DNA from: Candidatus Binatia bacterium
GTDB taxonomy: Bacteria; Desulfobacterota; Binatia; HRBIN30; BPIQ01
DNA: 64,000 nt
Assembly: GCA_026004195.1 (NCBI GenBank)
Contig: BPIQ01000003.1
Location: forward strand, 1 to 64,000
Direction of reading: 5' to 3'
The notes beneath the pieces are model-generated. The model saw only the letters and a program-made list of their open reading frames with translations. It made no database searches and had not been told where the DNA came from. The translations under genes were made by a program, and so were the position numbers. Positions 36,241-43,614 of the stretch are shown one piece after another. How positions within the stretch are numbered: the first letter of the stretch is position 1; every line of letters begins with the position of its first letter.

Positions 36241-38934
36241 TCAGCTCCCGATCTCGCCGAACCAGCCTCGCCGGACCATCCATTTGACGAGCTCGAGAAC
36301 GGGGGAGACGGTGAACGCGAGAACGACGACGATCGCCCAGTCGATGGCCGGGAGCTCGTACGTGCCGAAAGGCTCCTGCAAAAAGGGCACGTAAACGATC
36401 GCCGAAAGCAGCCCTAGCTCCCAGAGAATCGCGAGGTTGAGCCAACGGTTCGCGAACGGGCGATCGAAGACCGAGTGACGGTCCGAGCGGAAATTGTACG
36501 CCTTGAAAAACTGGATGAGGATCAGCGAAACGAACGTCATCGTCATGGCCTCCTCGAGGCCGCGCCCCGACTCCAGAGCCCAGACGAAGACACCCAGGTT
36601 CACGAGCGCCGACCAGAACCCCCCGGCGGCCATGAGCGCCACGACGGGCCGAGTGAAAATGCCCATCCGGGGATTCCGCGGCTTCCGCCGCATGAGGTCG
36701 GCCTCGGGGGGATCGACGGCCAGCGCGAGTGCCGGAAGCCCGTCGGTGGCGAGATTCACGTAGAGGATCTGGACGGCCGTGAGCGGGAGGGGAAGGCCGG
36801 CGAGCGTCGCGCCGGCCATCAGCGCGATCTCGCCCACGTTCGAGGAAAGGAGGTACATGAGGTACTTTTTGATGTTGCCGAAAATGGCCCTCCCTTCTTC
36901 GACGGCGGCCACGATCGAGGCGAAGTTGTCGTCCGTGAGCGTCATCGCGGCGGCTTCTTTGGTGACGTCCGTACCCGTGATCCCCATCGCGACGCCGATG
37001 TCCGCCTTCTTGAGGGCCGGGGCGTCGTTGACGCCGTCGCCCGTCGCGGCCACGACGTGACCCCTTCTCTGGAAGGCGGCGACGACGCGGAGTTTGTGAG
37101 CCGGGGAGACGCGGGCATAGACGTCGATGGACTCCACGTCCTGCTCGAGGCGTTCCTCGCTCATCGTCTCGAGCTCCGCTCCGGTCACGACTCGACCGTC
37201 GCGGAGAAGACCCAGCTCGCGCGCCACGGCCCGGGCCGTGAGCGGATGGTCGCCGGTGATCATGACGGGCTTGATACCCGCCTCCTCGCACGTGCGGATG
37301 GCCGGCATCGCTTCGGGGCGAGGAGGATCGATGAGACCCACGAGCCCCAGGAACGTCATCTCCCGCTCCGCGTCCTCGGGAGTCGCCCCCGCTTTGTAAG
37401 CGACCGCCAGGACCCTGAGCGCTTCTTCCGCCATCTGCCGCGCGACGGCGAGAAGACGCTCGCGATCCCTTTCTCCGAGTTCCCTTTCCCCGGAGGCCGT
37501 GAGCTCGCGAACGCACGAGCCGAGGACCACCTCCGGCGCGCCCTTGGAGAACGCGACGACCCCCTCGCCCTCCTGGTGGATCGTCGTCATGCGCTTGGAC
37601 TCCGAAGTGAAGGGGATCTCGTGGATACGCGGGAACTTTTCGTCGAGCTCCCGTTTCGCGAGCCCGGCCTTCGCTGCAGCCACGACGAGCGCCCCTTCGG
37701 TCGGGTCGCCTTTCACGCGGTAGGCCCCGCTTTCCTCGTCGCGCACGAGCGTGGCATCGGAGGCGAGCGCGGCACCCCGCAGCAGGAGCTCGAGCGGCCC
37801 CGATACCGCGACGGGCCTTCCGTCCCGGAAAAACCCTCCCACGGGCTCGTATCCGACCCCCGTGATCTCCAGGAACTCGCCCGCGACGTAGATTTTTCGC
37901 GCCGTCATCTCGTCCCTGGTCAGGGTCCCCGTCTTGTCCGAGCAGATGACCGACGTGCAGCCGAGCGTCTCCACGGCCGAAAGGCGGCGCACGAGCGCGT
38001 GCCTTCGCGCCATTCTCCGGACCCCGATGGCGAGCGAGATCGTCACCACGGCGGGAAGCGCTTCGGGTACCACCGCCACCGCGAGCGCGATCCCGAAAAC
38101 GAGCATCTCGACGAAAGGCTGGCCGCGGAATAGGCCGAGTCCCACGATGAGGGCCACCACGACGAGGGCTGCCTGCGCGAGCCTGTGCCCCACCCGGTCG
38201 AGATTTTCCTGGAGCGGGGTGCGTGTCGTCTCGATCGTCTCGAGCATGCGCGCGATTTTCCCGAACTCCGTCCGCACGCCCGTCGCGACGACCACGGCAC
38301 GGCCCCGGCCGTAGACGATCGCCGTGCCCGCGTAGAGCATGTTCCGCCGGTCTCCGACGGGGAGCTCCGCTTCCCCGAGCTCGGCGGCCTGCTTTTCCAC
38401 GGGCACCGATTCCCCCGTGAGCGCCGATTCCTCGGCGCGAAGGTTCACGGCCTCGAGAACACGGGCGTCGGCGGGGACGCGGTCGCCCGTTCGCAAAAGA
38501 AGGATGTCGCCGGGAACGAGCTCGCGCGCGGGGATTTCCTCCTCCCGCCCCGCGCGAAGCACGGTCGCCGTGGGAGCGGCCATCTTTCGAAGTGCCTCGA
38601 TGGCCCTTTCGGCACGGTATTCCTGGACGAAACCCAGAACCACGGCGAAGAGCACGATAACCGTGATCGCGACGGCCTCGACCCCGTGGCCCAAAAAGGC
38701 GGAGATCGCGGTCGCCACGAGGAGAAGAACGACGAGAACGTTCTGGAACTGCTGGAAAAAAATCTTCCAGGGCGATACCCCGCCCACGGCTTCGAGCTCG
38801 TTGGCGCCCCACTCCTCGAGACGCCTGCGGGCTTCGGCGCGGGTGAGGCCCTCGCGGCCCGACCCCAGCAGCTCGAGGGTTCGCTCAGGCGAAAGGGTGT
38901 GCCAGAGCGGAGCTTCGTCTTCCGGGGAAAGCAT
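36241..38934 (-). CDS. P2-type (Ca2+-ATPase-like) cation-transporting ATPase
   Basis: This 897-residue enzyme has a cation_ATPase N-terminus (LSPERTLELLGSGREGLTRAEA), the actuator TGESVPVEK, phosphorylation site DKTGTLTRDE, KGAPE and GDPTEGALV nucleotide-domain motifs, the hinge GDGVNDAPAL, and a C-terminal domain with helices. The M4 motif PEALPAV is characteristic of SERCA/PMR-type pumps rather than heavy-metal pumps. It exports Ca2+ or Mn2+ across the inner membrane. The start MLSPEDEAPLWHTLS is preferred because the longer frame adds a non-homologous dozen residues. It is paired with the CaxA gene. Confidence 0.92.
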   Translation of the reverse strand: MLSPEDEAPLWHTLSPERTLELLGSGREGLTRAEARRRLEEWGANELEAVGGVSPWKIFFQQFQNVLVVLLLVATAISAFLGHGVEAVAITVIVLFAVVLGFVQEYRAERAIEALRKMAAPTATVLRAGREEEIPARELVPGDILLLRTGDRVPADARVLEAVNLRAEESALTGESVPVEKQAAELGEAELPVGDRRNMLYAGTAIVYGRGRAVVVATGVRTEFGKIARMLETIETTRTPLQENLDRVGHRLAQAALVVVALIVGLGLFRGQPFVEMLVFGIALAVAVVPEALPAVVTISLAIGVRRMARRHALVRRLSAVETLGCTSVICSDKTGTLTRDEMTARKIYVAGEFLEITGVGYEPVGGFFRDGRPVAVSGPLELLLRGAALASDATLVRDEESGAYRVKGDPTEGALVVAAAKAGLAKRELDEKFPRIHEIPFTSESKRMTTIHQEGEGVVAFSKGAPEVVLGSCVRELTASGERELGERDRERLLAVARQMAEEALRVLAVAYKAGATPEDAEREMTFLGLVGLIDPPRPEAMPAIRTCEEAGIKPVMITGDHPLTARAVARELGLLRDGRVVTGAELETMSEERLEQDVESIDVYARVSPAHKLRVVAAFQRRGHVVAATGDGVNDAPALKKADIGVAMGITGTDVTKEAAAMTLTDDNFASIVAAVEEGRAIFGNIKKYLMYLLSSNVGEIALMAGATLAGLPLPLTAVQILYVNLATDGLPALALAVDPPEADLMRRKPRNPRMGIFTRPVVALMAAGGFWSALVNLGVFVWALESGRGLEEAMTMTFVSLILIQFFKAYNFRSDRHSVFDRPFANRWLNLAILWELGLLSAIVYVPFLQEPFGTYELPAIDWAIVVVLAFTVSPVLELVKWMVRRGWFGEIGS

Positions 38935-39289
38935 GGGCGAGACGATAGCTGGTGGGCGGTGTCCTTCCAACGCGGCGGGGCTCGGACAACCTGCTTCGTG
39001 GAGAAGGGCGGCCGACCCCCGAGCTCATCCCGCCCGAGGTGGCCCACCCGGAGTCGCTGCGGTTCGTCCTTTCGGACACCTCCCCCGCCGCTCGCCGAGC
39101 CGAACGCAGCGCGCCGGCGCGAAGTCTCGCCCCGGGCGGCACGCGAGCGTGGTCACGGCGCGCGAGCGTGGTCACGTGGAGGAGCCCGTCGGCACCAGCA
39201 TGCCGAGGTCGGCTACCTTCTCCGCCAGAGCGCCGCCAGCGCCTACCGCGACTCCTGCCTTCTTTCGACGGCGGACCCGCTGGATGTGG
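38935..39289. other. Spacer at the outer edge of the integron array
   Basis: I see no complete gene. On the minus strand from about 39290 to 39172 a short open frame ends AGGALAEKVADLGMLVPTG and then stops. It has no start or family I recognise, and may be the eroded 3' end of a lost cassette gene. A direct repeat of GCGCGAGCGTGGTCAC lies at about 39142-39174. Confidence 0.35.
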
Positions 39290-39350
39290 GGCTAACGCTT
39301 TGCCGATCCGCGGCCGGCCGAAGGCCGGTGCGCTGCATCGGCTTGTTGGC
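39290..39350 (-). other. attC-like site 1 (outermost)
   Basis: GCTAAC at 39291 and GTTGGC at 39345 act as degenerate outer core sites. Inside them GCCGAT (39302-39307) pairs with ATCGGC (39337-39342), and a GGCCGG..CCGG core fills the centre. The length of about 61 bp and the symmetry fit a short attC, although the core sites deviate from consensus. Confidence 0.5.
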
Positions 39351-39525
39351 AGGGGCTTTCGCTCCTGCGCCAGGTTCCAATTTTCAAGGAGTTCGGCCTG
39401 GTGCAGGCCGTACCACTCCAACACCAGATTAAGCGCCCACCGCGGAAAACGGCCTTCTACGACCCCATCTGCAATGCGCACCGTGATTTCGAAGTGATGC
39501 CCAGAAGTCACGAGATCTCAGGCAC
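39351..39525 (-). pseudogene. DUF4160 protein remnant (cassette gene)
   Basis: A GTG reads VPEIS then TGA; intact DUF4160 proteins begin MPEISRF.GI and then carry a PPHFHA motif. After a deletion the frame gives FEITVRIADGVVEGRFPRWALNLVLEW and YGLHQAELLENWNLAQERKPLP, the unmistakable C-terminal half (stated here as two landmarks). The missing middle and the stop make it inactive. DUF4160 proteins usually accompany a DUF2442 protein as a toxin-antitoxin-like pair, which is absent here. Confidence 0.65.
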
Positions 39526-39547
39526 GATTCTCCCATACTGGTTGGCA

Positions 39548-39622
39548 GCTAACGGCGTGCGCTTGAGCCGTGGGAGGTGGGGGGCGGGCGACGGGAAGTC
39601 GGCTCGAAGCGCGGGATTGGAT
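39548..39622 (-). other. attC-like site 2
   Basis: The left core is AGCTAAC at 39548-39554. The inner arms GCGCTTGAGCCG and CGGCTCGAAGCGC pair over 12 bp, with one extra base on the second arm, the unpaired base typical of attC hairpins. The right core is degenerate. It lies between hicA and the DUF4160 remnant. Confidence 0.6.
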
Positions 39623-39626
39623 TGCG

Positions 39627-39854
39627 TCACAATAGCCGCTTGAACTCTTCGACCGTGAGACGAGCCTGTTTCAAGATGTGCGCAAGCGTGGACCGTTTGA
39701 TGGGCTGGTGCGCGGGGACAACGAGCTTCAACGTTTCGTCCGGCGTATGTTTCTGGAGCCGAATGTGGCTGCCGCGTTGTCGCACGACGACCCAACCGTC
39801 CCGACGCAACGCCCGAACCACTCGATCGTAGTTCAGGCTGGGGACCTTGGTCAT
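39627..39854 (-). CDS. hicA: HicA toxin (mRNA interferase)
   Basis: This 75-residue HicA has a dsRBD-like fold with the catalytic histidine in RQRGSHIRLQKH (His30) and the conserved LVVPAHQPIKRSTLAHILKQARL tail (landmark VPAHQPIKRSTL). It is translated after hicB with ATGA overlap. HicA cleaves mRNA and is neutralised by HicB. The order hicB-hicA is the reverse of the E. coli order but common elsewhere. The pair occupies one integron cassette. Confidence 0.92.
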   Translation of the reverse strand: MTKVPSLNYDRVVRALRRDGWVVVRQRGSHIRLQKHTPDETLKLVVPAHQPIKRSTLAHILKQARLTVEEFKRLL

Positions 39855-40054
39855 ACCGCGATCTCAATGACCTCGGCGTCCGGCGAAAGGATCGCATCGT
39901 CGTCGACGGGTTCGAGATACAGTTGGATGGCCTCCCGGATGTTGGCAAGCGCTTCTTCGCGTGTGTCGCCCTCACTGATACAGCCGGGCAGGGAGGGCAC
40001 GAGTGCCGTGAAGCCACCCTCATCGCTCGGTTCCAATATGACCCGCAATTTCAT
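39851..40054 (-). CDS. hicB: HicB antitoxin
   Basis: This 67-residue protein has the partial RNase H-like HicB fold: MKLRVILEPSDEGGFTALVPSLPGCISEGDTREEAL, then IREAIQLYLEP (landmarks FTALVPSLPGC and GDTREEALANIREA). It lacks the C-terminal DNA-binding domain of longer HicB proteins, so transcription control may rely on another factor or on the cassette context. The start ATG is chosen because the longer frame runs back into the attC site and its arms. Confidence 0.88.
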   Translation of the reverse strand: MKLRVILEPSDEGGFTALVPSLPGCISEGDTREEALANIREAIQLYLEPVDDDAILSPDAEVIEIAV

Positions 40055-40102
40055 CGTGGTCTCCTCCGGACCGAGGGTACAACGGGAGCGACCCGCACAG
40101 CA

Positions 40103-40224
40103 ATCCAACGACCTGGCGCTGAGTTGCAAGCGCGCTCTCGCCATCGGTTCGATTATCCCGATATTCCCACGCGGTCAAGCATTCCGCCAGCTAGCGCGCC
40201 CGCAACTCCAGCGCCCTGTTAGGC
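40103..40224 (-). other. attC site 3
   Basis: The outer cores are ATCCAAC (40103-40109) and GTTAGGC (40218-40224). The inner arms GGCGCTGAGTTGC and GCAACTCCAGCGCC are complementary except for one extra base, the typical attC extrahelical base. Total length is 122 bp, and the recombination point G/TTRRRY is intact. The stop codon of the upstream Cys-rich protein gene lies inside the right core, as is usual for cassettes. Confidence 0.82.
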
Positions 40225-40722
40225 GTCGCGCCTCCGGCGCTTCCCGGTCTTTTGTCCGGCACCAAGGTCCCGTGTCCCACATTCCTCACACCAATACTTG
40301 CCGCTCCTGATGATGTAGCCATCCGTCCCGAGCCGGATCCGGCGGTGACATCGCGCGCAAAAGCTCGCGCGAAACTGCGGCAGGTTCTCAAGCTTCTCGA
40401 AGTTGTACTCATTCGTCCCGTACCAGACGTACAACTCCGTCTCGAAAGCCTCTCTGCACTCGGCGCAATCCTTCCAGCTGCCCTCATGCTGCTCCGCCCA
40501 ATGGTAGCCACACAGCGTGTACCGCCGATGGTTGCGTAAACACGAGTTGCGTGCATAGGAGAAGAGCACATACTCGTGTTCATCGTCACAGATCCAGCGA
40601 TCGCAGCATTCGGTTCGCATGAGCGCCTTAGTCTTGCCGCAAAGGCCGCACGACTTCGGTTGCTGGACACGGCCGTCAGCGGCCAGCTTGCCTTGCGCGC
40701 TCTTCCCTCTCGCCATCCTCAT
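40219..40722 (-). CDS. Cys-rich zinc-ribbon protein (cassette gene)
   Basis: This 167-residue protein has several Cys-x2-Cys/His knuckles: CGLCGK, ECCDRWICDDEH, CLRNHRRYTLCGYH, CAECREAF, CARCHRRI, and CEECG. I do not recognise a named family with certainty. The pattern suggests multiple zinc sites and nucleic-acid or protein binding. The basic C-terminus (TGKRRRRDA) ends inside attC site 3. The start could be either of two Mets (MRM). It is encoded in its own cassette, flanked by attC sites 3 and 4. Confidence 0.75.
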   Translation of the reverse strand: MRMARGKSAQGKLAADGRVQQPKSCGLCGKTKALMRTECCDRWICDDEHEYVLFSYARNSCLRNHRRYTLCGYHWAEQHEGSWKDCAECREAFETELYVWYGTNEYNFEKLENLPQFRASFCARCHRRIRLGTDGYIIRSGKYWCEECGTRDLGAGQKTGKRRRRDA

Positions 40723-40734
40723 CCTTTCAGCGAC

Positions 40735-40820
40735 GCCTAACGCTTGGGTTCAGCCGCACGCGAAGCGGAGGGAGCAGAGCGACCGGAGCGAAGCGTGTCG
40801 GCTGCAACCCGTTGTTAGGC
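40735..40820 (-). other. attC site 4 (best preserved)
   Basis: Perfectly complementary outer cores GCCTAAC (40735-40741) and GTTAGGC (40814-40820) enclose inner arms GGGTTCAGCCG and CGGCTGCAACCC, with one extra base on one side. The total is 86 bp. This is a textbook attC, with a stop codon of the TIR gene in the right core. Confidence 0.92.
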
Positions 40821-41600
40821 CCCACGTATCACATCAATGATCTCTGCCGCGATCTCTTCAATGGTGTGAGTGGTCGTACTGCGAGCCACCTTGTCCGCAA
40901 GTGACGGGCTGTACTCAATAAGCTCCTGCTTTGTGATCTCATGCCAGATCGGCAAGAGGATCTGCTCCCCAGACACCTCCCGAGTAACTAGTCCGTCAAG
41001 TTCATAGTTTGTCCATCCCTTACCGAAGAAGGCTCGGGATAGCACCACAACTCCGAAGCGACTACGTGCGAGCCCCATGTCGATCTTCCGGCGCAGACTG
41101 TCACCGATACGCAATTCGAACTCGTCGTACCACACCTTCAGGCCACCGCTGCTGAGGGCATGCGCAAGCGGTCGAACAACAGCATCCTTGTCTTCACTGG
41201 CATGAGAGATGAAGACATCATAGTCACGCTGTTCAGCTCCGGCGTCGACCCCTGGCGGAACATCCCGCTGCAGCAGGGAGGGGACTGATGACAGCGGTAC
41301 TTCGCGCAATTCCGGCAGCGGGGCTGGAAGGATTCGAGCAGATGACCGCACCGAACCACGAAGTCCCTGCATGTCCACCACGACGTACCAGTGTCCCGAA
41401 TGTGGGATCTGCAAGCGCACAGGGGACCTTTTTGCGAGACCACCGTAGTAGCGGTGCCGCCGCCCACTCTTGTATGCGCTGAGATTAGAGCTGTCGAGAA
41501 GGCGCACGTTGGCCGCGTTGCCAGAGAGCGTGACCTCTACGATCTCGCCGCCTTGCCTATAGCCCAGGTCGTGCTCTATGAACTGCATCCGGTTTCTCAT
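40815..41600 (-). CDS. DUF1883-TIR domain protein (cassette gene, possible defence effector)
   Basis: This 261-residue protein has an N-terminal DUF1883 domain (residues 1-95: FIEHDLGYRQGGEIVEVTLSGN, RHRYYGGLAKRSPVRLQIPHSGHW; landmarks LGYRQGGEIVEVTLSGN and LQIPHSGHWYVVV). The TIR domain covers residues 127-255: YDVFISHASEDKDAVVRPLA, WYDEFELRIGDSLRRKID, VVVLSRAFFGKGWTNYEL. The catalytic glutamate position of NAD-cleaving TIR domains is in WYDEFEL. Bacterial TIR proteins often act as NADase effectors against phage. It is the second cassette from attI, between attC sites 4 and 5. The defence role is inference. Confidence 0.87.
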   Translation of the reverse strand: MRNRMQFIEHDLGYRQGGEIVEVTLSGNAANVRLLDSSNLSAYKSGRRHRYYGGLAKRSPVRLQIPHSGHWYVVVDMQGLRGSVRSSARILPAPLPELREVPLSSVPSLLQRDVPPGVDAGAEQRDYDVFISHASEDKDAVVRPLAHALSSGGLKVWYDEFELRIGDSLRRKIDMGLARSRFGVVVLSRAFFGKGWTNYELDGLVTREVSGEQILLPIWHEITKQELIEYSPSLADKVARSTTTHTIEEIAAEIIDVIRGA

Positions 41601-41611
41601 TCTTGGTATGG

Positions 41612-41745
41612 GCCTAACGGATCAGGCTTCAGCTGCGAGCCACAGCGCCTCCGAGTTCCGGCGAAGCCTTGATGTTCGATGCGAGATTGTACCATCGCCC
41701 GATAGGGCCGAGCTGTGGCTCGGCGGCTGCAAGCCGTTGTTGGGC
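41612..41745 (-). other. attC site 5 (long)
   Basis: The outer cores are GCCTAAC (41612-41618) and GTTGGGC (41739-41745), complementary except for one G-T. The inner arms GGCTTCAGCTGC and the GGCGGCTGCAAGCC region pair with one bulge. The length of 134 bp includes extra inverted sequence (GAGCCACAGC...GCTGTGGCTC). It separates the TIR cassette from the cupin-PAS cassette. Confidence 0.78.
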
Positions 41746-41751
41746 GGCACG

Positions 41752-42126
41752 CTACAACTCGACGATGGGCCCGAACGCCACTTCCGAGCCTTGTCGCTTT
41801 GAGTAGATTCCGAGCACGCCCACAACGTCGCCGCGAGGACCTTGCAAGAACACGAAGCGGCCCGGGTACGCTTCGACCGTTCCGGTCTTGTGACGAACGG
41901 GGATGTTTGTGGTGGCACGATCCAGGTTGCACACCCCGCTCGATACTGCTCGATGGAATCCCTTCCAGTGCCTCTCCCGAAACTCCTCGGGGACGATGAG
42001 ATCAAGCGACTGACCAACCGCTTCGTCCGGCAGGAACCCGAAGAGCGACGTAGCACCCGGGCTCCAGTAGCAGATGATGCCCTCTGGATCTACCAGGATC
42101 ACGGCGTGCTCGTCGTTCGCCACCAA
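41752..42126 (-). CDS. Single PAS-domain protein (cassette gene)
   Basis: This 124-residue protein consists of one PAS domain: HAVILVDPEGIICYWSPGATSLFGFLPDEAVGQSLDLIVPEEFRERHWKGF (landmarks VDPEGIICYWSPGA and LIVPEEFRERHW), then a VRHKTGTVEAYPGRFVFLQGPRGDVVGVLGI strand set. It has no kinase or output domain. An AGGAGG site precedes TTG/GTG start codons, so the exact start is uncertain by one codon. It follows the cupin gene by 5 bp and shares its cassette. Confidence 0.78.
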   Translation of the reverse strand: MVANDEHAVILVDPEGIICYWSPGATSLFGFLPDEAVGQSLDLIVPEEFRERHWKGFHRAVSSGVCNLDRATTNIPVRHKTGTVEAYPGRFVFLQGPRGDVVGVLGIYSKRQGSEVAFGPIVEL

Positions 42127-42131
42127 ACCTC

Positions 42132-42530
42132 CTACGCGCCCGGGCCGGTCGACGCATCGAGCGGGCGGTGCTGGCCGCCGGGGCCGGGTGTGATGTAGAG
42201 GAGTTGGCTTGGTTCGGAGAGGATCACCCGATGCCAGACTCCTCTGGGGACGATGAAGGCCTGCCCCGGAGCAAGGTGAACCTCCCTCGCCGGATCTCGG
42301 TCCTCCAAGAGGACAGTAACACTTCCGGACAGGAGCAGGAGCAACTCGTCGCCGTCTGGATGCATCTCGCCGCCGTGAGGTGGCTCGCGAGTCATGAGAG
42401 GCGCGCCAATCGAATAGCCCTCGATCCGCGGAGGCGGGCCAGACGCTCCGGAGATTACTCTCGCGCTGCCGTCCCGATAGAGTCCGACTACGGAGTCCTT
42501 TAGATCGATTGCCTTCGAAGGGGTTGCCAT
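42132..42530 (-). CDS. Cupin-domain protein (first cassette gene)
   Basis: This single-cupin protein has about 132 residues. Motif 1 is PHGGEMHPDGDELLLLLSG (H-x-H replaced by GGEMHPDGDE), and motif 2 is PGQAFIVPRGVWHRV. The metal ligands look present (His, Asp/Glu and the late His). It starts at MATPSKAIDLKD; the longer frame covers the cassette boundary GTTGGGC. It is the first gene after attI, which in integrons is the best expressed position. Confidence 0.78.
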   Translation of the reverse strand: MATPSKAIDLKDSVVGLYRDGSARVISGASGPPPRIEGYSIGAPLMTREPPHGGEMHPDGDELLLLLSGSVTVLLEDRDPAREVHLAPGQAFIVPRGVWHRVILSEPSQLLYITPGPGGQHRPLDASTGPGA

Positions 42531-42557
42531 GCTGTTCGCTCCGCTTCGCCTCGTGCC

Positions 42558-42712
42558 GCCCAACTATTGATTATCTGGTTTCTCGATAACCCCGCTGGTG
42601 TATGATCACGTCCAGATAACACCGTGGCCCGGATATTCAAGAACTGCTTGTCAGGCGGGAGTTTGGGAGAAGGAGCGTCCGTGGGAAGCACGCTATCCGG
42701 TTTCTCGATAAC
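42558..42712 (-). other. attI-like site with direct repeats
   Basis: GTTGGGC read on the minus strand at 42564-42558 is the recombination core between the integrase side and the first cassette. On the integrase side a 19-bp element TATCTGGTTTCTCGATAAC (42572-42590) recurs with one mismatch at 42694-42712, like the direct repeats of attI sites that bind integrase. The segment is clearly AT-richer than its surroundings and may also hold the cassette promoter. Confidence 0.68.
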
Positions 42713-42734
42713 ACCCGGCATGGAGTGCCCCAGA

Positions 42735-43235
42735 GGGCATCGATGGGGCTTCTCACCCCGCGGCCACCGCGATTCACGACGTCCGTGTACACCACGGTCG
42801 TCCGTATGTCCTTGTGAACCAGAAGCTCGTGGACGCCGCGACTGTCGGATCGCGATTCGAGAGGGTGAACAAAAGAGTGCCGGAGCCTCTGGCACGGCGC
42901 TCGCCGCGTCAGCCCCGCCTCTCTTACCGCTCGCTTGAAAGCCTTGTGCACAATCGATTCGTGGACGTCGTGCCGGCCGTCTAAAGAAGTAACAGGGTTT
43001 CGCCAGCCTTTCTGCTGCAGGAATACCACCCGCGCACCACTCGCTTGCGGCGTTCGGGTAGTTTCTTCCGAGAGCCTCCGGCATCCGCACCCGGTCCCAG
43101 CCGTTCCGGAGGTCTTTCTGGTGAACCCGGAAGACTTCTTCGGGTGCTCTCGAAGGAATCCTTTCGGGAACTCGGGCAGCATCGTAACACGGCTCTTGCC
43201 GCCCTTGCCGTCGCGAACCGTGACTTCGTGGATCA
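42735..43235 (-). pseudogene. intI: Integron integrase (IntI) pseudogene
   Basis: C-terminal parts of an IntI tyrosine recombinase are recognisable: EVTVRDGKGGKSRVTMLPE, then in another frame RVRMPEALGRNYPNAASEW, then HESIVHKAFKRAVREAGLT, QRLRHSFVHPLES, VHELLVHKDIRTTVVYTDV, and NRGGRGVRSPIDAL. In intact enzymes these are consecutive in one frame. Here several frameshifts and a deletion separate them, and the N-terminal half is not found upstream (43236-43500). The Tyr (VVYT) and the LRHS histidine/arginine region survive. It is oriented with the cassettes, as in the known reverse-orientation integrons, with its 3' end facing attI. It cannot be active. Confidence 0.82.
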
Positions 43236-43582
43236 CAAGCCAGGGAAACGGACGAGACTTTCCGTGCCGAGTTCTCGCGCGGGAGACCTTCCAGGGATGC
43301 CATCCGGGCGCCTTTACCCAAGCTTCCGCGCTTTCTACCAACGGGCTCGGAAAGCTGTCCATCGGCCGGCGGCACGCCTCGACGACACGGCGAAAAGCTC
43401 GATCGACACGCGCCATGGCTTCCGGCCGCCCCCGACCGGATACTCACCGCGTAGCCACGAGAGGACGGCCTCTTGCCGTTCGACGCGTGCAAGGGCGCAT
43501 CGGGCTCGACGACCCCGACGTCGCCTCGACGTCACCGTGAAGCCCCGTATTGACCCTTCCCGGCGCGCTCTGCTACGCGTAG

Positions 43583-43598
43583 GTGAACAACTGTTCGT
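43583..43598. promoter_or_regulatory. TetR-type operator upstream of amidohydrolase 2
   Basis: GTGAACAACTGTTCGT matches the GTGAACA-nn-TGTTCAC dyad with only the last two bases changed. It ends 17 bp before the start codon, with a GAGGAAGGGGAG ribosome site between. Confidence 0.6.
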
Positions 43599-43614
43599 CC
43601 GAGGAAGGGGAGCT

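Noticed and set aside
35930-38812. Long 960-codon minus-strand frame over the Ca2+-ATPase region
   Set aside because: It is an alternative frame of the P-ATPase and CaxA genes: Arg/Gly-rich, no domain, while the true frames show complete family motifs.
39505-39510. TGA in the DUF4160 remnant as a selenocysteine codon
   Set aside because: It replaces an Arg/aromatic region next to a deletion and frame change, there is no SECIS-like hairpin, and the protein is missing its core, so it is decay.
43236-43580. N-terminal half of the integron integrase
   Set aside because: I looked in all minus-strand frames for the SAM-like N-terminal domain and found no convincing motif; the region appears unrelated or too decayed.
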